This document shows, one piece after another, positions 20,077 through 29,875 of a DNA stretch of 64,000 bases. Under the pieces are notes generated by a model. That model worked only from the letters and a program-made list of their open reading frames with translations. It had not been told where the DNA came from and made no database searches. This DNA is from Mycolicibacterium porcinum. GTDB lineage: Bacteria > Actinomycetota > Actinomycetes > Mycobacteriales > Mycobacteriaceae. The stretch spans positions 62,001 to 126,000 of the forward strand of contig MVIG01000007.1 of NCBI GenBank assembly GCA_002086835.1, given 5' to 3'. Both the position numbers and the translations under genes were made by a program. Numbering within the stretch: position 1 is the first letter of the stretch; every line of letters begins with the position of its first letter.

Positions 20077-20754
20077 ATGGCAGGAAGACCACGGGTGCAC
20101 GCCCAGCGCCGGCAGGGCGATACGGCTCGTGACGAAATACTCGACGCCGCAGGGGAATTGTTCACCGCAACCGGCTACGCGGGAACGTCGACGCGAGCGA
20201 TCGCCGAAGCGGTCGGTGTCCGTCAGGCATCCCTGTACCACTACTTCAAGACCAAGGACGACATTCTGTGCGCACTGCTCGAGCAGACCGTCGCGCCGAC
20301 CCTGGAGTTCATCCCGAGCCTGCTGGGGACCGAACCCGCGCTGACCGCCGATGAACATCTCCACGCCTTGGCGGCATTCGACGGCGCACAACTGATGTCC
20401 GGCCGGTGGAACCTCGGCGCGCTCTACCTGCTGCCCGAGTTGCGGGAAGCCAAGCTTGAACCCTTCTGGTCGGACCGGGAGCGGCTGCGCCTGCACTATC
20501 TGTCTGTGAGTCGCGCGCTGAGCCGGCGGACCGGCGTTCACGAAGCGGCCGCCGACCTCCCGTTCCGGCTCGTCGAATCGTTGGTCAACGTGTGGTCAAT
20601 GCCTGCGGGCCCGGAACGTTGCGAGATGCCGTTCCATGTGGCCGACGCTTGCATGCGCGTCCTCGGCATCCCCGACGAGCAAGCCTCCGCTCTGTGGTCG
20701 CGTAGCCACCGGGAGATCGACAGACATGTCAGGAGCAGCTCGCCCGCCCCGTAG
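20077..20754 (+). CDS. TetR-family transcriptional regulator, divergent from the ABC operon
   Basis: The product has 225 aa. The N-terminal HTH is typical (ILDAAGELFTATGYAGTSTRAIAEAVGVRQASLYHYFKTKDDIL). The C-terminal ligand domain is not assignable. Its head-to-head position with the importer/hydrolase operon suggests that it represses that operon and itself, with the transported compound or a product as inducer (inference from layout). Confidence 0.85.
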   Translation: MAGRPRVHAQRRQGDTARDEILDAAGELFTATGYAGTSTRAIAEAVGVRQASLYHYFKTKDDILCALLEQTVAPTLEFIPSLLGTEPALTADEHLHALAAFDGAQLMSGRWNLGALYLLPELREAKLEPFWSDRERLRLHYLSVSRALSRRTGVHEAAADLPFRLVESLVNVWSMPAGPERCEMPFHVADACMRVLGIPDEQASALWSRSHREIDRHVRSSSPAP

Positions 20755-20757
20755 TCT
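20752..20757 (+). promoter_or_regulatory. -10 hexamer overlapping the TetR stop codon
   Basis: TAGTCT fits TANNNT and ends 7 bases before the ATG at 20765. Its first three bases are the stop codon of the TetR gene. It predicts an independent leaderless transcript for the YciI-like gene. Confidence 0.4.
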
Positions 20758-20764
20758 GCATTGC

Positions 20765-21040
20765 ATGTTCCACGTCCTCACCACGACTTACGTGCAGCCC
20801 CTCGACGTCGTCGACCAGACCCGCCCCGCCCACATCGCGTGGCTCGAAGAAGAGGTGGCCGCGGGCCGCATCGTGCTGGCCGGGCGTCTCGAATCCGGGA
20901 CGGGCGCGGTTCTCGTCACCGGGGACCTCAGCGAAGAAGAGGTAGAGGATGTCATCGCCCGCGATCCGTACACCCTGGCCGGGCTGATCCGCTGCGAGCG
21001 CACGTCGTTCAACGGGGCGTTCCGCGCACCCGGATTGTGA
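20765..21040 (+). CDS. YciI-like small protein
   Basis: A 91-aa protein of the YCII/ferredoxin-like dimeric alpha-beta barrel type: MFHVLTTTYVQPLDVVDQTRPAHIAWLEE at the N-terminus, then VLAGRLESGTGAVLVTGDLSEEEVEDVIARDPYTLAGL. The conserved His-Asp region of the YciI family is represented by RPAHIAWL and ARDPYTLAG. Enzymatic role unsettled in the family. The frame is open upstream to 20636, but the ATG at 20765 is the family start. Confidence 0.75.
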   Translation: MFHVLTTTYVQPLDVVDQTRPAHIAWLEEEVAAGRIVLAGRLESGTGAVLVTGDLSEEEVEDVIARDPYTLAGLIRCERTSFNGAFRAPGL

Positions 21041-21122
21041 GTCGCCCCCGGCACGAATCCGGGAGATATGTCACACCAGGTCGCGGGATTACCGCCGTGG
21101 CCTCCGTCGTTGCACGCCCTGG

Positions 21123-21140
21123 ACTGCCCTTTCAGGCAGT
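21123..21140. terminator. hairpin downstream of the YciI-like gene
   Basis: ACTGCC-N6-GGCAGT is a perfect 6-bp stem with a 6-nt loop, 83 bp past the YciI stop and 63 bp before adhC. There is no U-tract, as is common for mycobacterial terminators. Confidence 0.35.
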
Positions 21141-21202
21141 AGTCAGTTAACCGGACTAACCTTTTCCGTGTTACGCACAGACGACGAACAAAGAGGGCTT
21201 TG

Positions 21203-22255
21203 ATGAGCACTGTTTATGCCTATGCCGCGAACTCCGCGACGGAACCGCTGACCAAGACCACCATCACCCGCCGCGAGGTAGGGCCGCACGACGTGGCCTT
21301 CGACATCCACTTCGCCGGCATCTGCCATTCCGACATCCACACTGTGAAGGGCGAGTGGGGCACCCCCAACTACCCCGTGGTGGCCGGTCATGAGATCGCC
21401 GGCGTGGTCACCGAGGTGGGCTCGGAGGTCACCAAGTACAAGGTCGGCGACCACGTCGGGGTCGGCTGTTTCATCGACTCCTGCCGGGAGTGCGACAACT
21501 GCAAGGCCGGTCTGCAGCAGTACTGCACCGGCGATTACGGCATGCACGGTACCTACAACTCCACCGAACGAGACGGCTCCCCCACCTACGGCGGCTACAG
21601 CGGGGCCATCGTCGTCGACGAGAACTACGTGCTGCGCATCCCCGACAGCATCCCGCTGGACGCGGCAGCTCCCCTGCTGTGCGCCGGCATCACCCTGTTT
21701 TCTCCGCTGCGCCACTGGAACGCCGGCCCCGACAAGAAGGTCGCCGTCATCGGACTCGGTGGCCTGGGCCACATGGGCGTCAAGCTCGCGCACGCGATGG
21801 GCGCACACGTCACCGTGCTGTCGCAGTCGCTGAAGAAGATGGAAGACGGGCTTCGGCTGGGCGCTGACGAGTACTACGCGACCAGCGACCCGGACACCTT
21901 CCGCAAGCTGCGCGGCACGTTCGACCTGATTCTCAACACCGTGTCGGCCAACCTCGACCTGGGCGCGTACCTGGGCCTGCTGGCCGTCGACGGCACCCTG
22001 GTGGAGCTGGGTATGCCCGAGCACGCGATGGAGGTTCCGCCGTTCCCGCTGGCAGGCATGCGCCGCAGCCTGTCCGGCTCGATGATCGGTGGCATCCCCG
22101 AGACCCAGGAGATGCTCGACTTCTGCGCCGAGCACAATGTGACCCCGGAGATCGAGGTCATCCAGCCCGATTACATCAACGAGGCCTACGAGCGCGTGCT
22201 CGCCAGTGATGTGCGGTACCGCTTCGTGATCGACACCGCCTCGCTGCGCGGCTAG
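21203..22255 (+). CDS. adhC: zinc-dependent NADP alcohol dehydrogenase AdhC
   Basis: This 350-aa medium-chain dehydrogenase corresponds to Rv3045 (346 aa). Catalytic zinc ligands are in GICHSDIH and GHEIAG. The structural zinc cysteines are in [21 protein letters not shown]. The Rossmann glycine motif is [11 protein letters not shown]. The sequence belongs to the cinnamyl-alcohol dehydrogenase/YahK group, which reduces a broad range of aldehydes with NADPH. ATG at 21203 follows AGAGG by 6 nt. It overlaps the convergent DUF3349 gene by 4 bp. Confidence 0.92.
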   Translation: MSTVYAYAANSATEPLTKTTITRREVGPHDVAFDIHFAGICHSDIHTVKGEWGTPNYPVVAGHEIAGVVTEVGSEVTKYKVGDHVGVGCFIDSCRECDNCKAGLQQYCTGDYGMHGTYNSTERDGSPTYGGYSGAIVVDENYVLRIPDSIPLDAAAPLLCAGITLFSPLRHWNAGPDKKVAVIGLGGLGHMGVKLAHAMGAHVTVLSQSLKKMEDGLRLGADEYYATSDPDTFRKLRGTFDLILNTVSANLDLGAYLGLLAVDGTLVELGMPEHAMEVPPFPLAGMRRSLSGSMIGGIPETQEMLDFCAEHNVTPEIEVIQPDYINEAYERVLASDVRYRFVIDTASLRG

Positions 22256-22608
22256 TCGGAATCAGAGGATTCGCCGGGGCCGGCGTCGTCCACCAGGTCG
22301 ACGCCGGCCAACGGCCAACCCGCCGCCGCCAGTTTGGCCGCCACCCGCGCGATGTTCTCCGGACCGGCGTCGTGGTCGGTGACGTCGGCGATGAATTCCG
22401 CGATGTCGTCACGATCGATCGGATCGTCGATGTCGGCCGGTGCCGAGGCTTCGGCGATATTGCGCACCACCTCGGCCACCTGCTCCTCGGTGAGCGGCGT
22501 GGCCCGCAGCAGCGCGAGAAGCGGTACCCGATCGGTGCCAGGGACCCCTTCCGGATAGCCGGCGCGCAGCCAGTTCAGAACCGAGATCAGCAGCGACTTT
22601 GTCGACAC
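22252..22608 (-). CDS. DUF3349 protein (Rv3046c-like)
   Basis: A 118-aa mostly helical acidic protein ([70 protein letters not shown]) that matches the Rv3046c/Rv0543c family. In this gene order it sits next to adhC, as in M. tuberculosis. It has no signal peptide or catalytic motif. GTG start. Function unknown. Confidence 0.82.
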   Translation of the reverse strand: MSTKSLLISVLNWLRAGYPEGVPGTDRVPLLALLRATPLTEEQVAEVVRNIAEASAPADIDDPIDRDDIAEFIADVTDHDAGPENIARVAAKLAAAGWPLAGVDLVDDAGPGESSDSD

Positions 22609-22753
22609 CCGGCTAAGTTTCGCGGCTGCCAGGCAAACCCACCACTGGACGCGCCGACAGTTGGGCGGCCATTCATTCGTGGTTCACTGCCAAAAACAAT
22701 CCCACTGAGCGCAACCGGTGACCTCAAGGAGCCAGCCGGGCATCCTCGGCGCA

Positions 22754-24205
22754 GTGACCCGCGTGATCCGTTTCAACGCCTTTGACATGAACTGCGTCGC
22801 CCACCAGTCCCCTGGCTTGTGGCGCCATCCAGAAGACCAGTCCTGGCGGTACAAAGACATCACCTACTGGACCGAACTGGCGAAGTTGTTGGAACGCGGA
22901 CGTTTTGACGGCCTGTTCATCGCCGACGTGCTGGGCACCTACGACGTGTACGGGGCCAGCGACGAGGCGGCGATCCGCCAGGCCGCGCAGATCCCGGTCG
23001 GCGACCCGATGCTGCTGGTGTCCGCGATGGCACTCGTGACCGAGAATCTCGGGTTCGGAATCACCACCGGCACCGGGTTCGAGCATCCCTATCCGTTCGC
23101 CCGGCGGATGTCCACGCTGGACCACCTGACCAACGGCAGGGTCGGCTGGAACGTCGTCACCGGCTATCTGCCTGCGGCAGCGCGCAATATGGGCCAGACC
23201 GACCAACCGGCGCACGACGCGCGCTACGACCATGCCGACGAGTACCTCGAGGTGCTCTACAAGTTGTGGGAGGGCTCCTGGGAGGACGACGCGGTGGTGC
23301 GCGACGCCGAACGCGGGGTCTTCACCGACCCGGCCAAGGTGCACCACATCGGCCACTCGGGCGCCCATTTCAGTGTTCCCGGCGTACATCTGGCCGAACC
23401 GTCGTTGCAGCGCACGCCGGTCATCTACCAGGCCGGTTCCTCGCCGCGCGGGGTGCGGTTCGCCGCGGAGAACGCCGAGGCGATCTTCACCGCCGCCCCC
23501 ACCAAAGCACTTCTGCGCGAGACGGTTTCCACGATTCGCTCCGAACTCGAGTTGGCCGGCCGGGATCCTTACTCCGCCAAGATCTTCAACCTCACCACCA
23601 TCATCACCGGTGAGACCGACGAGGACGCCCACGCCAGGCATGCCGAGTACCTGGCCTACGGCGACCCCGAGGGTGCCCTGGTCTTCATGTCGGGCTGGAT
23701 GGGCGTCGACCTGGCGCGCTACGGCCTCGACGAGCCGATCGGCAATGTGGATTCCAACGCGATCCTGTCCGCGGTCAAGGCCTTTCAGTCCGCCTCGGAC
23801 AAGGGCGGCGAGTGGAACGTGCGGGACATCGCCGAGTGGGGCGAGATCGGCGGCATGGGACCGCGCATCGTCGGGTCCGGCGTGCACGTCGCCGACACCT
23901 TGCAGGAGTGGGTCGAGGAGACCGACGTCGACGGCTTCAACCTGGCCTACGCGATCACGCCCGGCTCGTTCGCGGAGTTCATCGAGCACGTCGTTCCGGT
24001 TCTCACCGAGCGCGGCGCCTACCAGTCGGAATATGCACCGGGCACGCTGCGCAACAAACTTCTCGGCAACGGCGACCGCCTGGCCGATGAGCATCGCGGT
24101 GCCAGTTACCGTGTCGGCGGGCCGAATTCGACCATCATCGAGCGCCCGTCGACGCTGCCGTCCTCGTCGGCGTCGACGGCTGCCCAGCCCGCGCGCGGCC
24201 GTTAG
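22754..24205 (+). CDS. FMN-dependent luciferase-like monooxygenase, NtaA/SnaA/DszA family
   Basis: The product has 483 aa. The N-terminus (IRFNAFDMNCVAHQSPGLWRHP) and internal segments (YWTELAKLLERGRFDGLFIADVLGTYDVY, HPYPFARRMSTLDHLTNGRVGWNVVTGYLPAAARNMG) are diagnostic of the two-component FMNH2-dependent monooxygenases acting on nitrilotriacetate, dibenzothiophene sulfone or long-chain alkanes. It needs a separate flavin reductase; none is adjacent. GTG at 22754 was preferred over the GTG at 22718, which adds 12 unconserved residues. The gene is not expected at this place in M. tuberculosis, so it is an insertion in the core order. Confidence 0.85.
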   Translation: MTRVIRFNAFDMNCVAHQSPGLWRHPEDQSWRYKDITYWTELAKLLERGRFDGLFIADVLGTYDVYGASDEAAIRQAAQIPVGDPMLLVSAMALVTENLGFGITTGTGFEHPYPFARRMSTLDHLTNGRVGWNVVTGYLPAAARNMGQTDQPAHDARYDHADEYLEVLYKLWEGSWEDDAVVRDAERGVFTDPAKVHHIGHSGAHFSVPGVHLAEPSLQRTPVIYQAGSSPRGVRFAAENAEAIFTAAPTKALLRETVSTIRSELELAGRDPYSAKIFNLTTIITGETDEDAHARHAEYLAYGDPEGALVFMSGWMGVDLARYGLDEPIGNVDSNAILSAVKAFQSASDKGGEWNVRDIAEWGEIGGMGPRIVGSGVHVADTLQEWVEETDVDGFNLAYAITPGSFAEFIEHVVPVLTERGAYQSEYAPGTLRNKLLGNGDRLADEHRGASYRVGGPNSTIIERPSTLPSSSASTAAQPARGR

Positions 24206-24215
24206 GTTTGCCGAG

Positions 24216-24264
24216 CAGACGCAAGACTGCCCAAAATCCGGTGTTTCGGGCAGTTTTGCGTCTG
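24216..24264. terminator. long palindromic hairpin between two convergent genes
   Basis: Two 17-base arms (CAGACGCAAGACTGCCC and GGGCAGTTTTGCGTCTG, one mismatch that is a G-U pair in one RNA strand) flank a 15-base loop. It lies 10 bp after the monooxygenase stop and 16 bp before the esterase stop, so it can end both transcripts. It may also be a dispersed palindromic repeat. Confidence 0.6.
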
Positions 24265-24279
24265 TTCACGCGGAAATTG

Positions 24280-25656
24280 TCAGCGCGGCGCGGCCTGGAC
24301 GTTCGTGGGTTGCGGCCCCAACGTCGAGGGCGGCAGTTCGGTCTGTGCCACGCCCGGGGTGTTCAGCTGACCGGCCAGCCACGATAGTGCGGCACCAAAA
24401 GCGTTGGCGGCGAATGCCCAGTCGTGACGGCCGGGAGCGGTCTGCACCGAGCACGTGATGTTGTCGGCGCGGGCCGCATTGCACAGCGTGCTCGCAGCGA
24501 CGTCCTGTGCCTCTGGATTGGCGACGGCATCGCGCGTGGTGCCACGTTGAGAGATCGGCACCTCGAACCATGCCGTGACATCGGAATATGGACCGTGGCG
24601 CCGCAGGACGGTGACCGGATCGTAAGCCGCCCAGGCGTCGGCATCCCCGCCGAAGAGCCGGTTGATGGTCTGTGTCTTGTCCCCGGTGTTGGGTCGCAGA
24701 TCCCCGGCGATGTCGAGGAACGCCCGGAACATGTCCGGGTGCATCAGGGTCAGGTCCACCGCGCAGGTGCCGCCCATCGACCAGCCCGCGATGCCCCATC
24801 CGTCACGGTCGGAGCGCACCCCGAAGTTCGAGATCAGGTACGGGACAACATCCTTGGTCAGGTGGTCGGCGGCGTTGCCCCGGGTACCGTTGACGCACTC
24901 GGTGTCGTTGGCGAATGAGCCGGTGGCGTCGACGAACACGAACACCGGAGCGTTGCCGCCGTGCGCCGCCGCGAACCCGTCGAGGATGCCGAGCACGTTG
25001 CCCGCCCGCAGCCAGTCGGCCGGGGTGTTGAGTTGTGAGCCGATCATCATCACGGCAGGCAGTTGCGGCGGCGGGGTACTCGCGAACCAGGCCGGCGGAA
25101 GGTAGACGAGTTCACCGCGGTGGCTGAATCCCGAGGCCGCCGAATCGATGGTGACCGGGACCAGGACACCGCTGGGCGGCCGGAAATGCGCCAGCTGCAT
25201 CTTGGTCACGGTCAACCGGTCCGTCTGCCCCGGCAGTGGACTCGACGTCAGCTGCTTCCACATGCCGTCCACCGTCGGGAAGTATCCGACCCACATGTTC
25301 AGTGTCAGCGCGCAGGCCAGCCCGCAGGCCGCGATCGCCGCCACCGACGCGGTGCGGCGCCACCATCGGGCACTCACCCAACCCAGCAACGCCACGCCTA
25401 CGGCCAGTACGCTCAACGCGATCCAGACCCACAGCTCGAGCGGCCCGGCGTTGCCCGCCACCCCGATCGAATCGATGTACCAGTAGGTCAGGCCCGCCAG
25501 CACCGCAGCCGCGGCCACCACCGCCGGCAGGACCCGAAGCCGCCAGCGTTGCGTGCGCCAGCCCACGGCGGCTCCCAGCAGCAGTGCCGCGATCAGCTGC
25601 ACGACGACGGGGAACCAGCCGTGGATCAGCGAGATCTGCGCAATGAGCTGGTACAT
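24280..25656 (-). CDS. membrane-anchored alpha/beta-hydrolase (esterase, mycolyltransferase-like fold)
   Basis: This 458-aa protein has four to five N-terminal transmembrane helices (residues about 10-130: VVVQLIAALLLGAAVGW, VLPAVVAAAAVLAGLTYWY, LWVWIALSVLAVGVALLGW, VAAIAACGLACALTLNMWV), then an extracytoplasmic esterase-D/antigen-85-type domain. The nucleophile elbow is GWSMGG (IAGWSMGGTCAVDL). A likely acid is in AAYDP and the histidine in PGRHDWAFA. Such proteins act on cell-envelope lipids or carbohydrate esters; the specific substrate is unknown. Confidence 0.8.
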   Translation of the reverse strand: MYQLIAQISLIHGWFPVVVQLIAALLLGAAVGWRTQRWRLRVLPAVVAAAAVLAGLTYWYIDSIGVAGNAGPLELWVWIALSVLAVGVALLGWVSARWWRRTASVAAIAACGLACALTLNMWVGYFPTVDGMWKQLTSSPLPGQTDRLTVTKMQLAHFRPPSGVLVPVTIDSAASGFSHRGELVYLPPAWFASTPPPQLPAVMMIGSQLNTPADWLRAGNVLGILDGFAAAHGGNAPVFVFVDATGSFANDTECVNGTRGNAADHLTKDVVPYLISNFGVRSDRDGWGIAGWSMGGTCAVDLTLMHPDMFRAFLDIAGDLRPNTGDKTQTINRLFGGDADAWAAYDPVTVLRRHGPYSDVTAWFEVPISQRGTTRDAVANPEAQDVAASTLCNAARADNITCSVQTAPGRHDWAFAANAFGAALSWLAGQLNTPGVAQTELPPSTLGPQPTNVQAAPR

Positions 25657-25771
25657 CAGCTCATTTCATATCAACGCCAACTGTCAGCCAGCTGGAGAGA
25701 CGCTGAGCGGCCGAACTGCGTGCTGTCATCGGGCCCGCACTGATAAGCGCGCGTGCCCGATGGCGACGCTC

Positions 25772-25777
25772 TAAGGT
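25772..25777 (+). promoter_or_regulatory. -10 hexamer of the secreted-protein gene
   Basis: TAAGGT (TANNNT type) ends 6 bases before the ATG at 25784, with a GTG at 25781 between, so transcription is predicted to begin at the start codon. No Shine-Dalgarno sequence is present. Confidence 0.5.
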
Positions 25778-25783
25778 GGCGTG

Positions 25784-26326
25784 ATGCAGAAGATGGTGCT
25801 GGTGGCCCTGGTCAGCGCAGCGATCGGCACCGGTCTTGGTGTCCCCGGCGTGGCGGCGGCGGACCCGCCTCCGCCACCGCCCCCGCCGCCACTCAATCTC
25901 AACGCGCTTACGCCGGTGAAGCCGTCCGACTTCGCTATGCAGAACGGCGAGTACTACGCCTTTGCGGTGCCGGGCGATATCGCGTGCGCCATCGGCCGCG
26001 GATCAGGCAAGTACGGCTGCAGCGGCCCGCTGCCGGCAGCGCCGGACGGGGCCAACGCGGTGACCGGCGCCCAGCAGGGACCGCCCACGTTCATGAACGA
26101 CAGCCGGCCGCTGTTCGTGTTCGACGGGCTGCCCAACCGGTTGCTGCCCGGGTCGCGCATCAGCTTCCGCAACGTGACGTGCGGCACCGACGGCACGGTG
26201 ACGATGTGCAGCAACTCCTTTGACGGGGCGGGGTTCGTCCTCAGCCCCGGCGGCAGCTACGTCCTCGATGTGAACAACCCACTGCTGCTCAACACCGGCG
26301 AGGGGCGCAACCCGTACGCCAACTAG
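25784..26326 (+). CDS. secreted protein with polyproline N-terminus, unknown function
   Basis: The product has 180 aa with a Sec signal peptide (VLVALVSAAIGTGLGVPGVAAA). The mature chain starts with a run of proline (DPPPPPPPPPL), followed by a beta-rich domain with four cysteines (DIACAIGRGSGKYGCSG, NVTCGTDG, VTMCSNSF). This architecture is common for exported mycobacterial proteins of unknown function. GTG at 25781 could equally be the start. It converges on nrdF2 with adjacent stops. Confidence 0.75.
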   Translation: MQKMVLVALVSAAIGTGLGVPGVAAADPPPPPPPPPLNLNALTPVKPSDFAMQNGEYYAFAVPGDIACAIGRGSGKYGCSGPLPAAPDGANAVTGAQQGPPTFMNDSRPLFVFDGLPNRLLPGSRISFRNVTCGTDGTVTMCSNSFDGAGFVLSPGGSYVLDVNNPLLLNTGEGRNPYAN

Positions 26327-27313
<987 letters not shown>

Positions 27314-27364
27314 TCACCAGGTTGTTTTGTTTGCCGGACAGCACCAATGACACTACCCCTGGGG

Positions 27365-28903
27365 CTAGGCCCCCGCGGGGACCCCAGCATCTAGTGTTTT
27401 CGTGTCGCGTCCGGCGTGGATGAATTCGAACTCCGCCGGGTCCAGTTTGCGCGTTGCCAGCCAGTACTGCCAGGTCATGCCGCTCCACAGGGTCCGGTTG
27501 ACTCCGTGGGCATCCATGTACCAGCTCCGGCAACCTCCGGTGTTGAACACCGTGTGGGCCAGATCGTGCTGCAACTCGGTGTTGAACTCTGCCTGGGCGC
27601 GGGGGCTCGGCGACAGGGCCTGGGCGCCGGCCTTGTCGACGGCGGCGATGGCCTGGCCGACGTAGCGGATCTGCTGCTCGATCATGAACACCACCGAGTT
27701 GTGGCCCAGTGCGGTGTTGGGTCCGAGCAGGAAGAACAGATTGGGCATGCCCGACACGGCGATGCCGCGGTGGGCGGCCATCCCCTCGCGGTTCCAGCGG
27801 TCGACCAGATCCTCACCGCCTGCGCCCTTGATGTCGACGTAGGTGTAGGAGTCGGTGACGTGGAAGCCGGTGGCGAACACCACGACGTCGACGGGGTGCT
27901 CGACGCCGTCGGCGGTGACGATGCCCGTGGGCGTCATCCGGGAGATGGACTCGGTGATCACCTGGGTCTTGGGGTTGGCGATCCCGCGGTAGTAGGTGTC
28001 GGAGTTGAGGATTCGCTTGCACCCGGCGCGGTAGCGCGGGGTGAGTTTGCGACGCAACTCGGGGTCCTTGACGCTGCGGTTGATGTTGTAGCGCCCCATC
28101 GCCTCGCCGATCTTGAGCAGCCATGGCTGCTGCGTCATCGCGAAGCCGACGCCCTCGTGGATCCAGTAGATGGCCGCGCGCATCGCCGCGCGGGTGCCGG
28201 GCACATAGCTGAACACGCGCCGGATCCATTGCGGGAACTTGTTGTTCACCCGCGGCATGACCCACGGCGGGGTGCGCTGGTAGAGGTGGAGCTCCGCGAC
28301 GTCCTTGACGATCTCGGGCACGATCTGGATCGCGCTGGCGCCGGTGCCGATCACCGCGACGCGCTTGCCGGTGAGGTCGACGCTGTGGTCCCACTGCGCG
28401 GAATGGAAAGCCGCACCGGTGAATTCTTCGCGGCCTTCGATGTCGGGGATCTGCGGGATGTGCAGGCCGCCGGCACCCGAGACCAGGAACTGCGCGATGA
28501 ACTCCTGGCCGGTGTCACTGAACACGTGCCAGCGCAGTTCCTGGTCGTCCCAGTGCGCGCGGTCCACGTGGGTGTTGAAGCGGGTGTTGCGACGCAGCCC
28601 GTACTTGGACGCCACACCCAGCAGGTAGTCCTGGATCTCGGGCTGGAACGACCACATGTGGCTCCAGTCCGCCTTCGGTTCGAAGGAGAACGAGTACATG
28701 TGCGACGGGATGTCGCAGGCGCAACCGGGGTAGGTGTTGTCCCGCCAGGTTCCGCCGAATTCGTCGGCCTTCTCCAGGATGAGGAAATCGACGCCGCGGC
28801 GTTGCAGCTCGATCGCCATTCCCATCCCCGAGAACCCGCTGCCGATGATCAGGGCGCGGGTCTGGATTGGTTGCTGGCCCTGTGAGGGTTGGGCAGCCGT
28901 CAT
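27365..28903 (-). CDS. FAD-dependent monooxygenase, Baeyer-Villiger/flavin-containing type (Rv3049c-like)
   Basis: The product has 512 aa. It has the FAD Rossmann motif GSGFSGMG near residue 21, the FGGTWRDNTYPGCACD segment, the NADPH-binding GTGASA motif, and a fingerprint-like FTGAAFHSAQWDHS. Together these fit a class B flavoprotein monooxygenase that oxidises ketones or heteroatoms. It keeps the position of Rv3049c between nrdF2 and the TetR gene. The TetR gene upstream on the same strand, 80 bp away, is a plausible regulator. Confidence 0.88.
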   Translation of the reverse strand: MTAAQPSQGQQPIQTRALIIGSGFSGMGMAIELQRRGVDFLILEKADEFGGTWRDNTYPGCACDIPSHMYSFSFEPKADWSHMWSFQPEIQDYLLGVASKYGLRRNTRFNTHVDRAHWDDQELRWHVFSDTGQEFIAQFLVSGAGGLHIPQIPDIEGREEFTGAAFHSAQWDHSVDLTGKRVAVIGTGASAIQIVPEIVKDVAELHLYQRTPPWVMPRVNNKFPQWIRRVFSYVPGTRAAMRAAIYWIHEGVGFAMTQQPWLLKIGEAMGRYNINRSVKDPELRRKLTPRYRAGCKRILNSDTYYRGIANPKTQVITESISRMTPTGIVTADGVEHPVDVVVFATGFHVTDSYTYVDIKGAGGEDLVDRWNREGMAAHRGIAVSGMPNLFFLLGPNTALGHNSVVFMIEQQIRYVGQAIAAVDKAGAQALSPSPRAQAEFNTELQHDLAHTVFNTGGCRSWYMDAHGVNRTLWSGMTWQYWLATRKLDPAEFEFIHAGRDTKTLDAGVPAGA

Positions 28904-28983
28904 AGCTCAGGTCCTTTTCTGGGAACGGCGGTACCGGATACTTCCCAGTCTCCGGACCTGGGACCCGACTGTCAACGAGTCGG

Positions 28984-29724
28984 TCAGCTGGCGTGCTGGC
29001 GCCGCTGGACACCCTCGTGAAGCGGCAGGTCCGGGTCGATCCAGATGCCGAGGAGTTCACAGGTGCCGTTGATGGAACCGACCATGATCGTGGTCAGGTG
29101 GTTGACGAACTCCTCGGCCGGCATCCGGCGCGGGCTGTCCTCTTCTGTGCCAAGCCACCAGTCCGTGGCTGACGCACAGGCGCCGAACGTGGCGAATGCC
29201 GCCAATTCGATCGCAGCCCCGTCCAATTCCATCTCGCGCAGTTCGTTGGAGAACATGTCGGCCATCGCCAGGGTGATGCCGCGGCCCTCGTTGAGTGCGC
29301 GCATGGTCGATTCGCTCTGTTCGGCGAACCGGCCCTGGATCAGGAACCGCAACACGTTGGGGTGTTCGTCGACCAACAACACGTACTGCTCGACGCTGCG
29401 CCGGATGACTTCCCGGGCCGGGTCGGCACCGAGGTTGATCACCGGGAAGATCGCCGACCACAGCATGTCGCGCAGCCGCTCGCCGATCGCCTGGAACAAG
29501 TCGGATTTGTCGGCGAAATGACGGTAGATCTTGGGCTTTGCGGTACCGGCCTCTTCGGCGATCTCCCGGAGGCTGACCTCGGGCCCCAACCGGTCGATCG
29601 CCCGGAACGATGCGTCGACGATTTCCGACCGCACCTTCTTACGGTGCTCACGCCAGCGCTCGCTGCGGGCGTCAACCTTGACGCCCGCGCTATCGCTGGA
29701 ATGTGATCTCGACGTTCGCCGCAC
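28984..29724 (-). CDS. TetR-family transcriptional regulator (Rv3050c-like)
   Basis: The product has 246 aa, the same length as Rv3050c, starting at a GTG at 29724 (VRRTSRSHSSDSAGVK). The HTH is EIVDASFRAIDRLGPEVSLREIAEEAGTAKPKIYRHFADKSDLF. The C-terminal domain ends in IWIDPDLPLHEGVQRR. A longer frame to 29901 would run through the operator and into the divergent gene. A perfect palindrome lies in the divergent promoter. Confidence 0.87.
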   Translation of the reverse strand: MRRTSRSHSSDSAGVKVDARSERWREHRKKVRSEIVDASFRAIDRLGPEVSLREIAEEAGTAKPKIYRHFADKSDLFQAIGERLRDMLWSAIFPVINLGADPAREVIRRSVEQYVLLVDEHPNVLRFLIQGRFAEQSESTMRALNEGRGITLAMADMFSNELREMELDGAAIELAAFATFGACASATDWWLGTEEDSPRRMPAEEFVNHLTTIMVGSINGTCELLGIWIDPDLPLHEGVQRRQHAS

Positions 29725-29838
29725 GCGATCACTGTACCCGCCCTGATGGCGCTGACCTGCCCAGACCGCCCCACAACACGCGGTTTTGCCGTTTGACCCG
29801 GGCGTTCGCCCGTCGAGCCACTGACAGCTCGCTTCGGT

Positions 29839-29855
29839 ACTATCGCAGCGATAGT
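29839..29855. promoter_or_regulatory. perfect palindromic operator for the TetR protein
   Basis: ACTATCGC-A-GCGATAGT is a 17-bp perfect palindrome, 20 bp before the ATG of the flavoprotein reductase gene and 114 bp before the TetR start. It lies where a repressor would cover the promoter of the plus-strand gene. Length and symmetry are typical for TetR operators. Confidence 0.6.
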
Positions 29856-29875
29856 CAACCGATGAGACGAGGCTC

